A DNA stretch of 64,000 bases from Copromyces sp. CBS 386.78 (taxonomy: Eukaryota; Ascomycota; Sordariomycetes; Sordariales; Sordariaceae): the NCBI GenBank assembly GCA_030685235.1, contig MU839190.1, positions 62,001-126,000 on the forward strand, written 5' to 3'. The notes below the pieces were generated by a model that saw only the letters and a list, made by a program, of their open reading frames with translations, made no database searches and was not told the origin of the DNA. A program made the translations under genes and the position numbers. How positions within the stretch are numbered: the first letter of the stretch is position 1; each line of letters begins with the position of its first letter. This document shows, piece after piece, positions 22,901 to 34,088 of this stretch.

Positions 22901-25120
22901 ATAAATAAAGATAGAGTTAAATAATATATAGCGTTAAATATAAAATTTGGATTTAGTTAATAATATTAGATATTAAAATAATAGTACGGGTAAATTAAAA
23001 GAGAGAGATTTATAAAATAGGGTACCTAGTAATATAAATTTATAAATATAAAATAGGAGAGCGGGAAGGGAATTAAACCTACCCGCCTCCCGTCCCGTCT
23101 TTCTACTTCTATATCGGAATATAACCCGAAAAAATAATCTAATATAAATCGGACGATATACGAATTTTATTATTTATTCCTATTTAAAATATTATATTAT
23201 ATAAATATTACTAATTATAGGATAAAAATCCTATTTTCTATTTAATTTCCAGATAATTGGCATGAATTCGGAGACGTTTATTATATTTCTTTATATTTAT
23301 TTTATAATTATCTATCTTTTTTCGGCTTAATTATAATATTAATAAAACTTCTGGGTAATATTAAATTATTATCCTTATTATTAATTTCGATACGTAACGA
23401 TATTATAAATTATATATTAATATATAATATTATAAATTGAAGTCCCTTCTATTATTATTCGGCGTAGGTATATTAGGTGCTTATAATACCCAAAATTTAT
23501 TAAAGAATATTAAAAATAGAAGTTTTTCCTTTTTATGCGCCGTTAACTATAAATTCCGTAGTAGCTTCCCCCTTAGGTCTTTTCCGGATATTTCTATTAA
23601 TTTTAAATATATAAATCCGGTATTTCGAAAATTATTTCCTAGTACGCCCGGCCTTTTTATATTTCTATTAAATATATATATATAGTATTACGAAACTTAT
23701 TTCCCAATTCGCCTTTATCCTATATATTGCTCTAGTATATAATAACTTATAATATTAAATAAAGAAAAGAAAGATAAAGGAAATAAAAGATAATAGTTAA
23801 CTAGGGGGTATTTCCGGATAGTAGTAAGGATAATACTAAAGAAATAAAATAATATTATATTCCGAATTATATAAATACGGATATACGTAGAATAGTGCTT
23901 CCGCTCAAATAATATTAACTTTAGTAGCCGCAATAATTATAGCCGTAATAATCGTAGCCGTAGTAATCGTAACCGCAATAGGGGTAGCCGTAGTACTAGG
24001 GGCAATAATATTATTATTACTATCCGGATTTTCTTTAGAAATTTTATTATTAGGGGTATTTAAACTATTTTAGGACTCTTTATCGGTTAAGGCCTTTAAG
24101 GGGGTAAAGAAGAGTATATTTATCTCCGCTTATATAAACTTCTTCTTAGTCCGACGATTAACGGACTTCGTTACGGCCTTAATTTTACTAATAAAATAAA
24201 AATTATTATATAAAAGTTTCAAGCCTTAATTAATATTATTATAAATATATTCCTATATAGCGCGGCAAGAATCGTTATTATATATATAACCGCCAATAGG
24301 AACGAGATTCTTATAGTAGATTTCTATTATCTACTAATTGAATTTGAATATCTTTATAATATTAACGTAAATATTTATTGGTAATATAATATTAATAAAG
24401 TAATTTCTTTTTATATAAGATATTAGAACGGGATTTACTCTTATACTAATTTTAGGCGATAGGTTTAAACTTCTTAATATTTACATAATTCTTAAACTAA
24501 TAAAAGATATAGTAAAATTCGTCTTCGCTTACGTTATTTTTCTACTTTTTTAAGAAGTACGCCCGAATTTAATCCTTATTAATTTCACTAAAATTTTTAA
24601 AAACATCGTCGGCTTTATTTAATTCTTAGATCCTAATTTTAATTAAGGGAATTATACGCTTCCACTATTATATAAAATTGTTTAAAAACTTTTTAATAAA
24701 ATAATATTCCTTAAATTCCTAAAGTTCGCTTTTACGTATAAAGTTGCGCAATATATATTCTACAACAATATAAATAGCGTTAGGGTTTATATCGATAATA
24801 TTAATAATATATTAGATATCCCTAGCCTAAATATAGAATTTATTTATATATGGATTATATTTAAGAATATCGTTAAAGTTCCTCTTTTTAGCCGAAGGTA
24901 TATTATTATCGTTATTATCGTCTATCCGCTTACGCTTCTAGCCTGCGGTTATAAGTGCCTTTGGTTATAAAATATTAGTAGCTAAAAGATGGAATATTAA
25001 TTAAAATTGATTTACGGGGTTTACAACGACGAATTCTAAGAAAGGTCTATTATTATATACTTTAATAATCTTTAAATTTAAGTAGTCTACCGGGTTTCTA
25101 AACTGCTTATTCTTTTTACG
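20000..25120 (-). pseudogene. RIP-destroyed gene relic(s) with AT-hook repeats
   Basis: On the minus strand, stretches of recognisable protein are interrupted by many TAA and TAG codons. Near 24930 a KRKR nuclear-localisation-like segment follows the relic. At 22012-22506 a five-fold 99-bp repeat codes KKGGRPKK-type motifs. At 21508-21260 a frame of 82 residues is still open, and acidic (EEEEAESEKDN-like) sequence follows. The extent given is approximate, and more than one gene may be included. AT-hooks bind the minor groove of AT-rich DNA, so the ancestor was probably a nuclear DNA-binding protein. Its family is not recognised. It may have been an accessory gene of the surrounding element. 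Confidence 0.4.
22012..22506 (-). repeat. Five 99-bp tandem repeats coding AT-hook-like motifs
   Basis: TCTTAGG starts at 22012, 22111, 22210, 22309 and 22408, an exact 99-base period. The period is a multiple of three. On the minus strand each unit reads PKK(G/R)GRPKKA or a close variant, followed by A-I-I-A-A and then RIP stops. GRPKK is the AT-hook core. Units are 80-90% alike, with mostly transition differences. Related but diverged units flank it at about 21885 and 22520. Confidence 0.85.
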
Positions 25121-25704
25121 GGACTTTTTAGTCACTTATAAAAAAATTTACGTTAATATAAGTTTTATTAATAAATTAAAAGGTATAATAATTTATATTA
25201 TTATTAGAAGATAATTGAAGTTAGACTCCCCCTTCCGAATTAATATTAATATAAGGAGTAGTAGTAGTATTAAGGGCGGCCGCTATTATTAAACGTATTT
25301 TAAATATTCGAGGACGAAGAAATAATAATAATTGAATAATATAAACCGGTCGTATTAAACAATAATAGAAACATATATAGTATAGAAGATTAATTTAGTT
25401 GAAGTTACTATAAAATTAAAGTAAAATATATATAATAGATAATAGTATATAGAAAGATTTGAAGATAGGAACGAAAGAGTATAGGCTTAACGAAGTATAA
25501 ATATAATAATAATAAATTAATTAAACGAATAAAATATATATAATTACCTTAACGCAACCTTTAAATTTATAGTATAGCGATATATACGGGGAGGGGAGGA
25601 TAGATAGGAGGAGGAAGAGGAGGAGAAATAAGTAGAATTATATAGGGGAATTCTCAGTGTAAATAATACATATATAGGCACGTAAACGTAACTATTAACG
25701 GTTT

Positions 25705-28700
25705 AGGGTACGTACTTTAAAATTAGGTGCCCCTAAGGTATAGAGTAATCTTCCCCGCCCCACCTTTCGCCCTAGGCATAGCGGGGACGGCTTACAGGCC
25801 TCTAGCTCGATACAATAAAATATTATTATAAAGTAAATAAATAATTCGAAAAGAAGACCCCTTTAAAATAATAATAAAAACGATTTATTATTTTAATACT
25901 ACTTATTAACGCTACTATTATATTATCCCTAGAACACTTTATATATATTTTATAGCTCGGTCTTTTATTCTAACAGCCCGCTATATTACACTAAAATGCC
26001 TAGAATCCAATTAGGTAACAATTTTAGCGCCTTCCAACGTCGAAGGGCAATAAATAATATCGACGACGATAGTAATTCCGGTAGTAGCGATAGTACAACT
26101 AAGAATTCTAACGGTTTTAATTCGGAATTAAATATTAATACTAAAAATTCTATAATTTCTAAATACGGCGGATAAATATAATAAAATTATTACGCATAAT
26201 AAATCCAATAAGAAGAATATATCTATATACTATTAAACTTAATATTCGTAAAAAATAATAGTCCTCTATTAAACGAGCCTAATATAGTAGAAATATAAAT
26301 AAATTATAATACTCTATTTTATAAGAATATAGAGTTGCATCCTAATTAACTAAATAATATATTTAGTAATTTATTCTAAAAGGAATAAAAATATAAAATC
26401 TCAGTAAAAGTTAGGGTTAAAGAAATAACATTCGATATAGTCGACGCTATCTTTTAAAATACTATTTATAATTAATATTATAAAGATAACGACGCTATAT
26501 CGATATTTACCGAAGTAGAATTAGACGAACTAAATCAAATTAGCAATAACATAGGCCTCGATATTTTAACTAGCCTATTTATATTCGGCATAGGGGTAAA
26601 AGACGTAGACGACCCTATAGGTAGTTCAAACGATAATACTAAGTTCGATAAAAGTTTTTTAGAAGACGGCGATAAAATTACAACATTATATTCCACAGAA
26701 ATATTTAACGATTCTTCTATATCGGAAACTCTTAAACCGACGACAAACCTAAACCCTAACGGTAATTTAATTAGAGACTATAACTAATTTGAACTAAGGG
26801 CAGCGAAAAATAATTCTTTTATAGATCTAACAATAATATATAAATTCACACCTAAAGATATATAAACGATAAAATAGTAGGATAGAGTAGCCTTGTAAGT
26901 ACTAAATTTAAAAATTCCTAGAATTAACTAGAAACAATTTGCTTTATTACTTCGAAAAACCCCGTCTCTCGAAGATATTTATAATTTACTAATATATAAA
27001 AAAATATTAATAAATAAATTTACCAATAATTTACCCCGTAGCAAAATAAGGTCCCGGGTTATATTTTTCGATACTATTATATTGCCGAATCGGGTTTTAT
27101 TAGAAGAGGAGGTTTAAATTATTAATATTAAATATAAATTCGAAATTCTACTTAAATTAAAAAAAGTTCGTAAGGATATATATTGTAACTACGCTATTTC
27201 TATAAATTAAGTAATTAACGAACTATAGAAATTACGGTAGTGGGGTCAGTCCGTACATTCGACTTCGGGAAAATATTTTAAATATTTAAATAGATTACCC
27301 CTTTTTCCGTCGGATTTTATTTATTAATATTATTATAATAATAATTACAAATAATATTACAGCGATAAAATATACAATACAGCTTATATAGGAAGAGTAG
27401 CATATTATAGCTTCGATTATATAACATTAGTTGAAGAATAAAAGCATATTAGGGAAGAAATAATTTAATTATAGAGGGTATATATTAGAAGATAATTTAT
27501 AGAATAGATAAAAAATTTGAATTAAAATTTTAAATTCGTATAATTCTCTATAAAATACTAGGAATTATTCGTAGTTGAAGATAATTGGGAGACGATTAAA
27601 TTTTACTAGGTTTTAGGGTATATAGGTTATATTAGAATTAATTATAAGTTCGATCCTAAAAATACCGAAATATAAAAAAGATATACAAAATTATTAATAG
27701 TCCGATATTTTTTTAATAACGAAACCGCTAGATTCCGCCTAATTATTATTATTATATTATTACGCGCTAAATTAAAATTTAATTAATATTTACAAAAATA
27801 TTATATAGAATAGTAGGCCAATAAGAATATATAGTCTTTACCGGTCTAAATATTCACTAATGAATTTAGTCTTTTTTATAATATACGTAGGTTAATCTTA
27901 GGTATTTACCTTTTTTACCAATTTCTTCCAAAAAGAATTAGAGAGCGCTAGTCTAATATTATTCTAATAATATTTAATCTATTCGGCGTAAATCTATCGG
28001 ATATATTCGAATTACTTATTTATATAATCGAATTAGATAAAGGAATAAATATTCATATTACCGGCCGCCTAATATTTATATATCCTTTTATTAATATATT
28101 CATCGGAGATATATTATAATAGTAGAAAATATCCGGCTACTTAAATTATTAAATTAATAAGCTTTATTAATTTTATTTTATTAACAAGGAAAACCGGTCT
28201 AATTTATCGTTTAATATATAAAATTAGGGTTAATATTATTTTTAATATTTTAAGAATATTTAAGCCGTTTATAAATTAATAAAACCGGTATTAATATTAA
28301 TTAAATTAGGACTTTTATAAGATTTCTACGTTTTAAATACCCTACGTATATTATTCCCTACATTGGATATTATTAAATCGCGAATATTTAATATAGCTTA
28401 TTTAGAGAATTAAAGTTTAGCGAAATATTTCTTTTACTTCGTATTTAATTCAGATGAAGGGGGTTTTCTATTTAAAATAGTATTTAATAAAGCAGTTATA
28501 AAATATAGGAAGTTTTCCTTTCCCGTTAAATAGACTCAAATTTCTTCTATATAAAAATATATTAATTCGATCAATATATAATAGATAATTAGAATTATTA
28601 TTATAATACTAGTTTTTCTTTATATTTAGTTAAAGGATAAATATTTTAAACTTAACCTATTCGACCCTATCCGATACTTAATTAAAGATTACCTCAATAT

Positions 28701-30664
28701 TAAAAAATTCTAAATAATATTACTTACAAATATTAAATTAATTGTAACGTATTATATTATATTTGCTTTCTAAATATTTACTCTATCTATAATTGTAATA
28801 TATGGGAAAAATAACGATTAGAACGACAAAACTTTATTTAATATATATATTAAGGAAGGAAGGCTATTTTTACAATTTATATTTATAGTCCGAAAATAAG
28901 CCGTTAAAGTAGTAAAAATTAATAAGGGTATATTTAAAGGGGATAAGAAGATATTTATAAGATTAATAATAATATTGAAGATTAGGGCAATTAGTATTAT
29001 ATTATTTAATATTACTAATCCCGTTATTCGGTTTTAGAGACTTAAATTACGGCTTATAATATTTATTTAACCTCCGTAGTATCCGGGTTATAATCGTCCC
29101 CGCCCGGCGCTAATATTTATTATTATATTATAAATATTTTAAAAATCTATATTAATATATAGACTGCGCGCCGCATTAATAATAGTAGAGGATATAATAT
29201 AGTTAGATAACCTAGATAACCCGGTAATAAAAGTAGAAGGTAAGTTAGCGGCAGGTAGTAAAAAATCCTCTTCTAAAAAATAGGTAAATAAGAAAGGTCT
29301 ATTAAATATCTATTAGGGATTCTATTATTTTAATATTATTATAGAATATAGAGCCTTTCGTATAATATTCACGCTCCTAGGTAAATTTTAATACGGGTAT
29401 ATTTTTTCCCTAAATTAATACTTAATTAGTATTAAAATTAATATTTATTAATATATATAAAAAAGACGTAATTTATATTAATTTTTATAACGTTACTTTA
29501 AAATTATTAATAAGGGATAATATACGCTAAACTATTATATTCGGATTCGTAGGATATTTCGAATATATATATCCCGAAGTTTATAAAAGGTTTATATTAA
29601 TTAAGGAATTTTTCCCCGACTTTGCGAAGAAATAAAATTTATAATTTGGATAATAAATCCGGGAATTAAATAAAACGCTGGAAAATACTTTAAAGTAATT
29701 AGTATAAATTATTGAATAGTATTATAATTTATCGGTATACTTCGGTATTAAATAAAAAAAAAAACATAAAAAAGCGACAAGATAATTTATTTTTTATAAT
29801 TAATATAAGGGTAGTAAAAAGCTAACCCTTTATTAACAGGATAGTACGCGCCCTTCGTAAGGATTATAGTATATTCTACGTTAGTAATTTAGGAAGAAAT
29901 TTATTATAGTAGAGTAAAATGGTTAAATTCTATAACTGAAACGATAATCGATTTTCCTTTTATATTGGCAACTTTATTCGGGTAAAATTGCTTATATAGG
30001 AGGGTAGAAGAAGTAATATAACGTTCGCTACAAATTTTATATTTATAAATAAATTCGTTAGGGTAAATAGTATATTTACCTATTAAATTATAAATACTCT
30101 TCGAATCTTTATTATTTTAATTTATTTTATTCTATTTATAAATAGTTAAAGGGAGCCTATTTTAAATTATTAGACGTACGACGTTAAGGAGGAATATAAA
30201 ATTATTAAACTTCCGAAAGTAATATTAAATATAGTTTAAATAGTATTTAAATAAAATAATTAATTTATATATATCTATTACAATATTTATTTTATTTAAT
30301 AATAATTAATAATTTATTCGGTTTTATAATTAAGGATATAGAAAAGGATAAATATAAAGAATATACTAAAATCTCTCGGTTTAAACATCGTTTAATTTAA
30401 AAATTTATATTTATAATTCCAATCGGTTTAATTTTTATATTTTAATTCTATTATTATAATACTTAAGTACGCTACTAGTATTTATAAAAGGGGCGGACTG
30501 AATTTGTAAAATTAATACCTATATTATTAATATCCGGGTATAGATGGGAAGGTATATTTGCTGTAATTGCCCTCCCGCTCTACCGCCTACCCGACGGCAC
30601 TTTAAACTAGCCGAATAAGGTACGTATTTTAAAATTATATGCGCTACGTATAAGAAATCTTCCC
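25705..30664. repeat. Pair of degenerate direct repeats (25705-25755 and 30617-30664)
   Basis: GGTACGTA(C/T)TTTAAAATTA followed 20-25 bases later by ATCTTCCC occurs at both positions in the same orientation, about 75% alike over 50 bases. The pair brackets the transposase relic at 25997-29100. They could be remnants of element termini or of a duplicated segment. RIP prevents a firm call. Confidence 0.35.
25997..29100 (+). pseudogene. RIP-destroyed DNA-transposon transposase relic (Plavaka/KDZ or Tnp2-like)
   Basis: An ATG at 25997 opens 59 codons (MPRIQLGNNFSAFQRRRA, then Asp/Ser/Asn-rich) before the first RIP stop, and a plus-strand frame can be followed with many stops to about 29100. The most informative stretch is near 28020-28200: a hydrophobic GINIHITGRLIFIYPFINIF, then IGDIL, three consecutive stops where glutamine codons would be expected, KISGYLNY and INKLY. 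This matches a GDMPQQ...SGF...N..CRFC-type motif I associate with large fungal cut-and-paste transposases. RIP turns CAA and CAG into TAA and TAG, which explains the stops. No intact protein remains. The family assignment rests on one remembered motif. Confidence 0.5.
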
Positions 30665-30828
30665 GTCGTTAATTTATTTATAATTTAAAGCGTAAATAGG
30701 GATAGGATTATTTAGGAACGTTATTTATATATTTATAGATACCTTATTTAAATACCTATACCCCGCCTAATGACCTTTAATACTTTTATATCCTTCTTTC
30801 AACTTCTACCCTCCTCCTATCCTATTGC

Positions 30829-31260
30829 TCACCCCGCGCGACGAAAATCTTTTCCCTCCTCTTCCTCCTATTCTCCTATCGCTCACCCCGCGCGACGAGA
30901 ATCTTTTTTTCTTTCCTACGCGATGAGAATCTTTTTTTCCACCCTCCTCCTCTCCCATCGTTCACCCCGCGCGACGAGAATTTCCTTTTCTTTCCTACGC
31001 GACGAGAATCTTTTTTTCCACCCTCCTCCTCTCCTATCGCTCACCCCGCGCGACGAGAATCTCCTTTTCTTTCCTACGCGACGAGAATCTTTTTTTCTAC
31101 CCTCCTCCTCTCCTATCGCTCACCCCGCGCGACGAGAATCTCCTTTTCTTTCCTACGCGACGAGAATCTTTTTTTCTACCCTCTTCCTCCTTCCCTTATC
31201 TTTTACCCTATGCGACGAGAATTTCCTTTTTTTCCCCGTACGACGAGAATATTTTCTATC
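30829..31260. repeat. 79-bp minisatellite, pyrimidine-rich, about five units
   Basis: TCACCCCGCGCGACGAGAAT starts at 30883, 30962, 31041 and 31120 (exact 79-base spacing), with a shortened unit starting at 30829 and a degenerate one after 31199. Each unit carries two GCGACGAGAATC cores separated by a C/T tract. The array is strand-asymmetric and GC-richer than the surrounding RIP-mutated DNA. Because of the C/T bias a long frame is open through it (30770-31387), but the period is not a multiple of three, so it is unlikely to be coding. Confidence 0.9.
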
Positions 31261-32396
31261 TTCTTCTTCGCGCTACCTATTTTCTACTCTTCTACTAGTT
31301 AACCAATATCCTATATTAGGATTGATTAATATTATAATTAAAATTGTAAAAACGTTAATAAATAAATATTATAATATATTTTTGTAAATAATTATAAAAA
31401 TTAATTATTATATTATTTATTCTAATTATAATAAGTTTGTAAGGGAGCGATATTATTTTAATTATTTATATTAGATTTTTTTATACTAGTATATACTATT
31501 GCGTCGTCGGCTATTTCGTTACTAATCCTTCTAATTAAATTTGCCCGAGACGGGACTTAGAAGTATTCGGCTATTATTATAAAGTTAATTACTATAATAT
31601 TAATATATTAAAAATTAACAAAGCGAAGAAGAAAGTAATATTTCGCTAATTAAAATACTTTATTCTATCGTTCGCCTTATTTACCGAATTAGAAGGGAAG
31701 GCTTTACCCTTACTTCCGAATATTTAGCTTTAATTAATATTATTAAAAATAACGGTCTATATATCTAAGTACGTTAAAATGAATGTCGAAAGTAAGTAAA
31801 TATTTTATAATATTTTTTTAATAGTAAATATTTAATTATTTAATATTATACTAATTAATTTTCAATTTGCCGATTTCGAAGGAAAAATATATTATATATT
31901 TATCTTTATTTCTATTTTAATAAATTGTTTTACATTTAGCGAAACTAAACTAATAGTTTATTAGTAATTCTCTTTACAAGAATAGGACTACGAAGTAATT
32001 AAATAAGTTAATAATATCCTACTATTCTTTTTTTATTATTTTTTCTTACTCTTCTATCTTTAAGCGTAATTAATTTTATACTAGGACTATTTATACTTTA
32101 TATTATTTAATATTAGTAAATCGCTAACGTTTAAAAATTAAGAAGTAATAGTAGCTAGTTTAATAAACTTTATTCTTCGTTTCTATATAAAAGCGAAGTA
32201 TATTAATAACCGAATTAAAGCTGATATAGATAGATATTAATAGGATAATATTAAATATAGTTTAACGCGAATTATAGTTTACTACGAAAAGGTGAAGTAA
32301 TTTTCTATCTTCCGAATATTGAAAAATACTAATTATATAAGGATAAAAATACAAGTTTTCATACTATTAATAATAGATTGTATATAAGAGAAAGAT

Positions 32397-32444
32397 ATAG
32401 GAGAAGGTGGAGGGAATTTTTATAGGAGAAGGTGGAGGGAGTCT
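32397..32444. repeat. Two-copy 24-bp tandem repeat
   Basis: TATAGGAGAAGGTGGAGGGA occurs at 32397 and 32421. It is a short purine-rich duplication inside the AT-rich block. Confidence 0.7.
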
Positions 32445-33537
32445 TTCGTTAGGTAAATTCGTAGGCGTAGCGACGTAAAGAATAGAAGCTAATAAAGAAA
32501 GTTGGTAAGCCCGGAAGTAGAGGGAGCTTAATTTATATTCTTAATAATAAGAGAATAATTATTAAAATAAGTATTCCCCTTATACTATATAAGTACTATT
32601 CGACTTATAAGTATACTATAGCTAAGTATATCCGTCCTTAAATATATTAACGTAGGGGAATTCTAAATATTATTGCCCAACTTTCAATTTCGATTACCGT
32701 TATCCCTATTTTATTATAATATTTCACTAACCAAATACCTTATAACTTTAACGACCTTAATAATAGTTGTTACTTAACTACCGGGCAACGTATTAATAAC
32801 CCTTATAATATCTGCCCTACATAGAAAGTATAAAAAGTAGTACCTCCCATTCTCCAAGTTAGCTCAAATCACTAATAATATCCGTATGCTATAATAGCAG
32901 GGCGTTAATATATTGTAACGTAATTAATTTCCTCTCCCGCCTTATTACGTAGTTATAAGAATGGTTATTTACCTACGGTCGCACGGATATAATAGACGAT
33001 AACGATAATACACGTCTAAATTCTTAATATCAACGGTAGTTTTCTCTAATTATAAAAAGGTATATAAGCGGTTGCTTTCTCCAGTCGAAGAATAAGTGGA
33101 TATTTAAAAAGTATAGATCTAAATAGTATTTGTACTATAAATAAAGGTAATTATAAAGTTAGTATAAAATTATTATTTAGAGGAATACAGAATCTACTAG
33201 TCTACGAAGGTTTAGAAGTTGAAAGTAGCCGATAGCGATCTAATATAAACGATATAGGCATTATAGGGAGAAGTAATTGCGATAATTAATATATATTAAA
33301 TAGTATTAGAAAGTAAGTAATATTACGATAATTTTATAACGTAGTTTTATAATAAATTATATAGTAAAATAAATACCGTATTAAATAGCGATATAATTTT
33401 ATAATCAAAATATAATACCTATACTAGACTACAAATTAATTTACAATAATAAATTAAAACCTTAATAAGAGATTATCTACAACGTACATTCTATATACAA
33501 TTTAATTTTCATAGTTGATACAATATTAAGACAATAA

Positions 33538-33740
33538 CTAGGAGTTTACGACAATAAGGAGTTTACAACGATAAGGAATTAATAACATAAGGAGTTAATA
33601 ACGATAGAAAATTAACGACGATAGAAAGTTGACGATAATAGAAAGTTAATAACAATAAAAAGTTAACGACAATAGAAAGTTAACGGCAATAAAGAATTAA
33701 TAGAAAAAAAAGTTAACGAAAATAAGAAGTTAACGGCAAT
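33538..33740. repeat. 17-bp minisatellite, about twelve units
   Basis: Imperfect units of the form GAAAGTTAACGACAATA repeat about twelve times. Variants include AGGAGTTTACAACGATA and AAAAGTTAACGACAATA. Most differences are transitions. It lies inside the right part of the AT-rich block. Confidence 0.8.
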
Positions 33741-34060
33741 ATATTATTAAATACGATAAAATATTTTACTAAATTCACTGCCACTACAGATTTAAATTAG
33801 GCTTAGCGTAAAATTAGAAAAATCTTTTCAAATTAAATAAGAATTTAAAGTCAGGCGGGACCCTAATTTCATAGCCCTATACGTAGTTAACACCGACTTC
33901 GAATTCGCACCTTACCACAAATCTTAAACAATACAATATTAATTACCTAACATACTATCAATCATAATAATATATTCCTATTGAGGGGCATTCAATACCA
34001 AGTCAATCACAATTTGCAATTAAACATTTAACTCCAGCCCGACTATAGGTTTTAGCAAAA

Positions 34061-34088
34061 GTCCAGCGACCCCCCTTCCCCTGCAGGG
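34061..34088 (-). repeat. Right 28-bp inverted repeat of the AT-rich block
   Basis: Reads GTCCAGCGAC on the plus strand and ends CTGCAGGG, mirroring 18563-18590. It lies where composition returns to normal. Confidence 0.75.

Larger units (their letters stand above)
18563..34088. mobile_element. 15.5 kb RIP-mutated block bounded by inverted repeats (candidate large DNA element)
   Basis: A 28-bp sequence beginning CCCTGCAGG and ending TCGCTGGAC lies at 18563-18590. Its reverse complement, with two differences in the G runs, lies at 34061-34088. Nearly everything between (from about 18836 to 34010) is extremely AT-rich and full of TAA and TAG, the typical product of RIP. Just inside the left repeat, AATGGGGTTTTTG occurs at 18601 and again at 18631, resembling subterminal transposon repeats. 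No clear target-site duplication is visible. It may be one large DNA element or a nest of several; the inverted repeats favour the former, but this is inference. Confidence 0.5.

Noticed and set aside
30770..31387. A 205-codon open frame across the 79-bp minisatellite
   Set aside because: It is open only because the strand is C/T-rich. The 79-base period is not a multiple of three, so units are read in different frames, which argues against coding.
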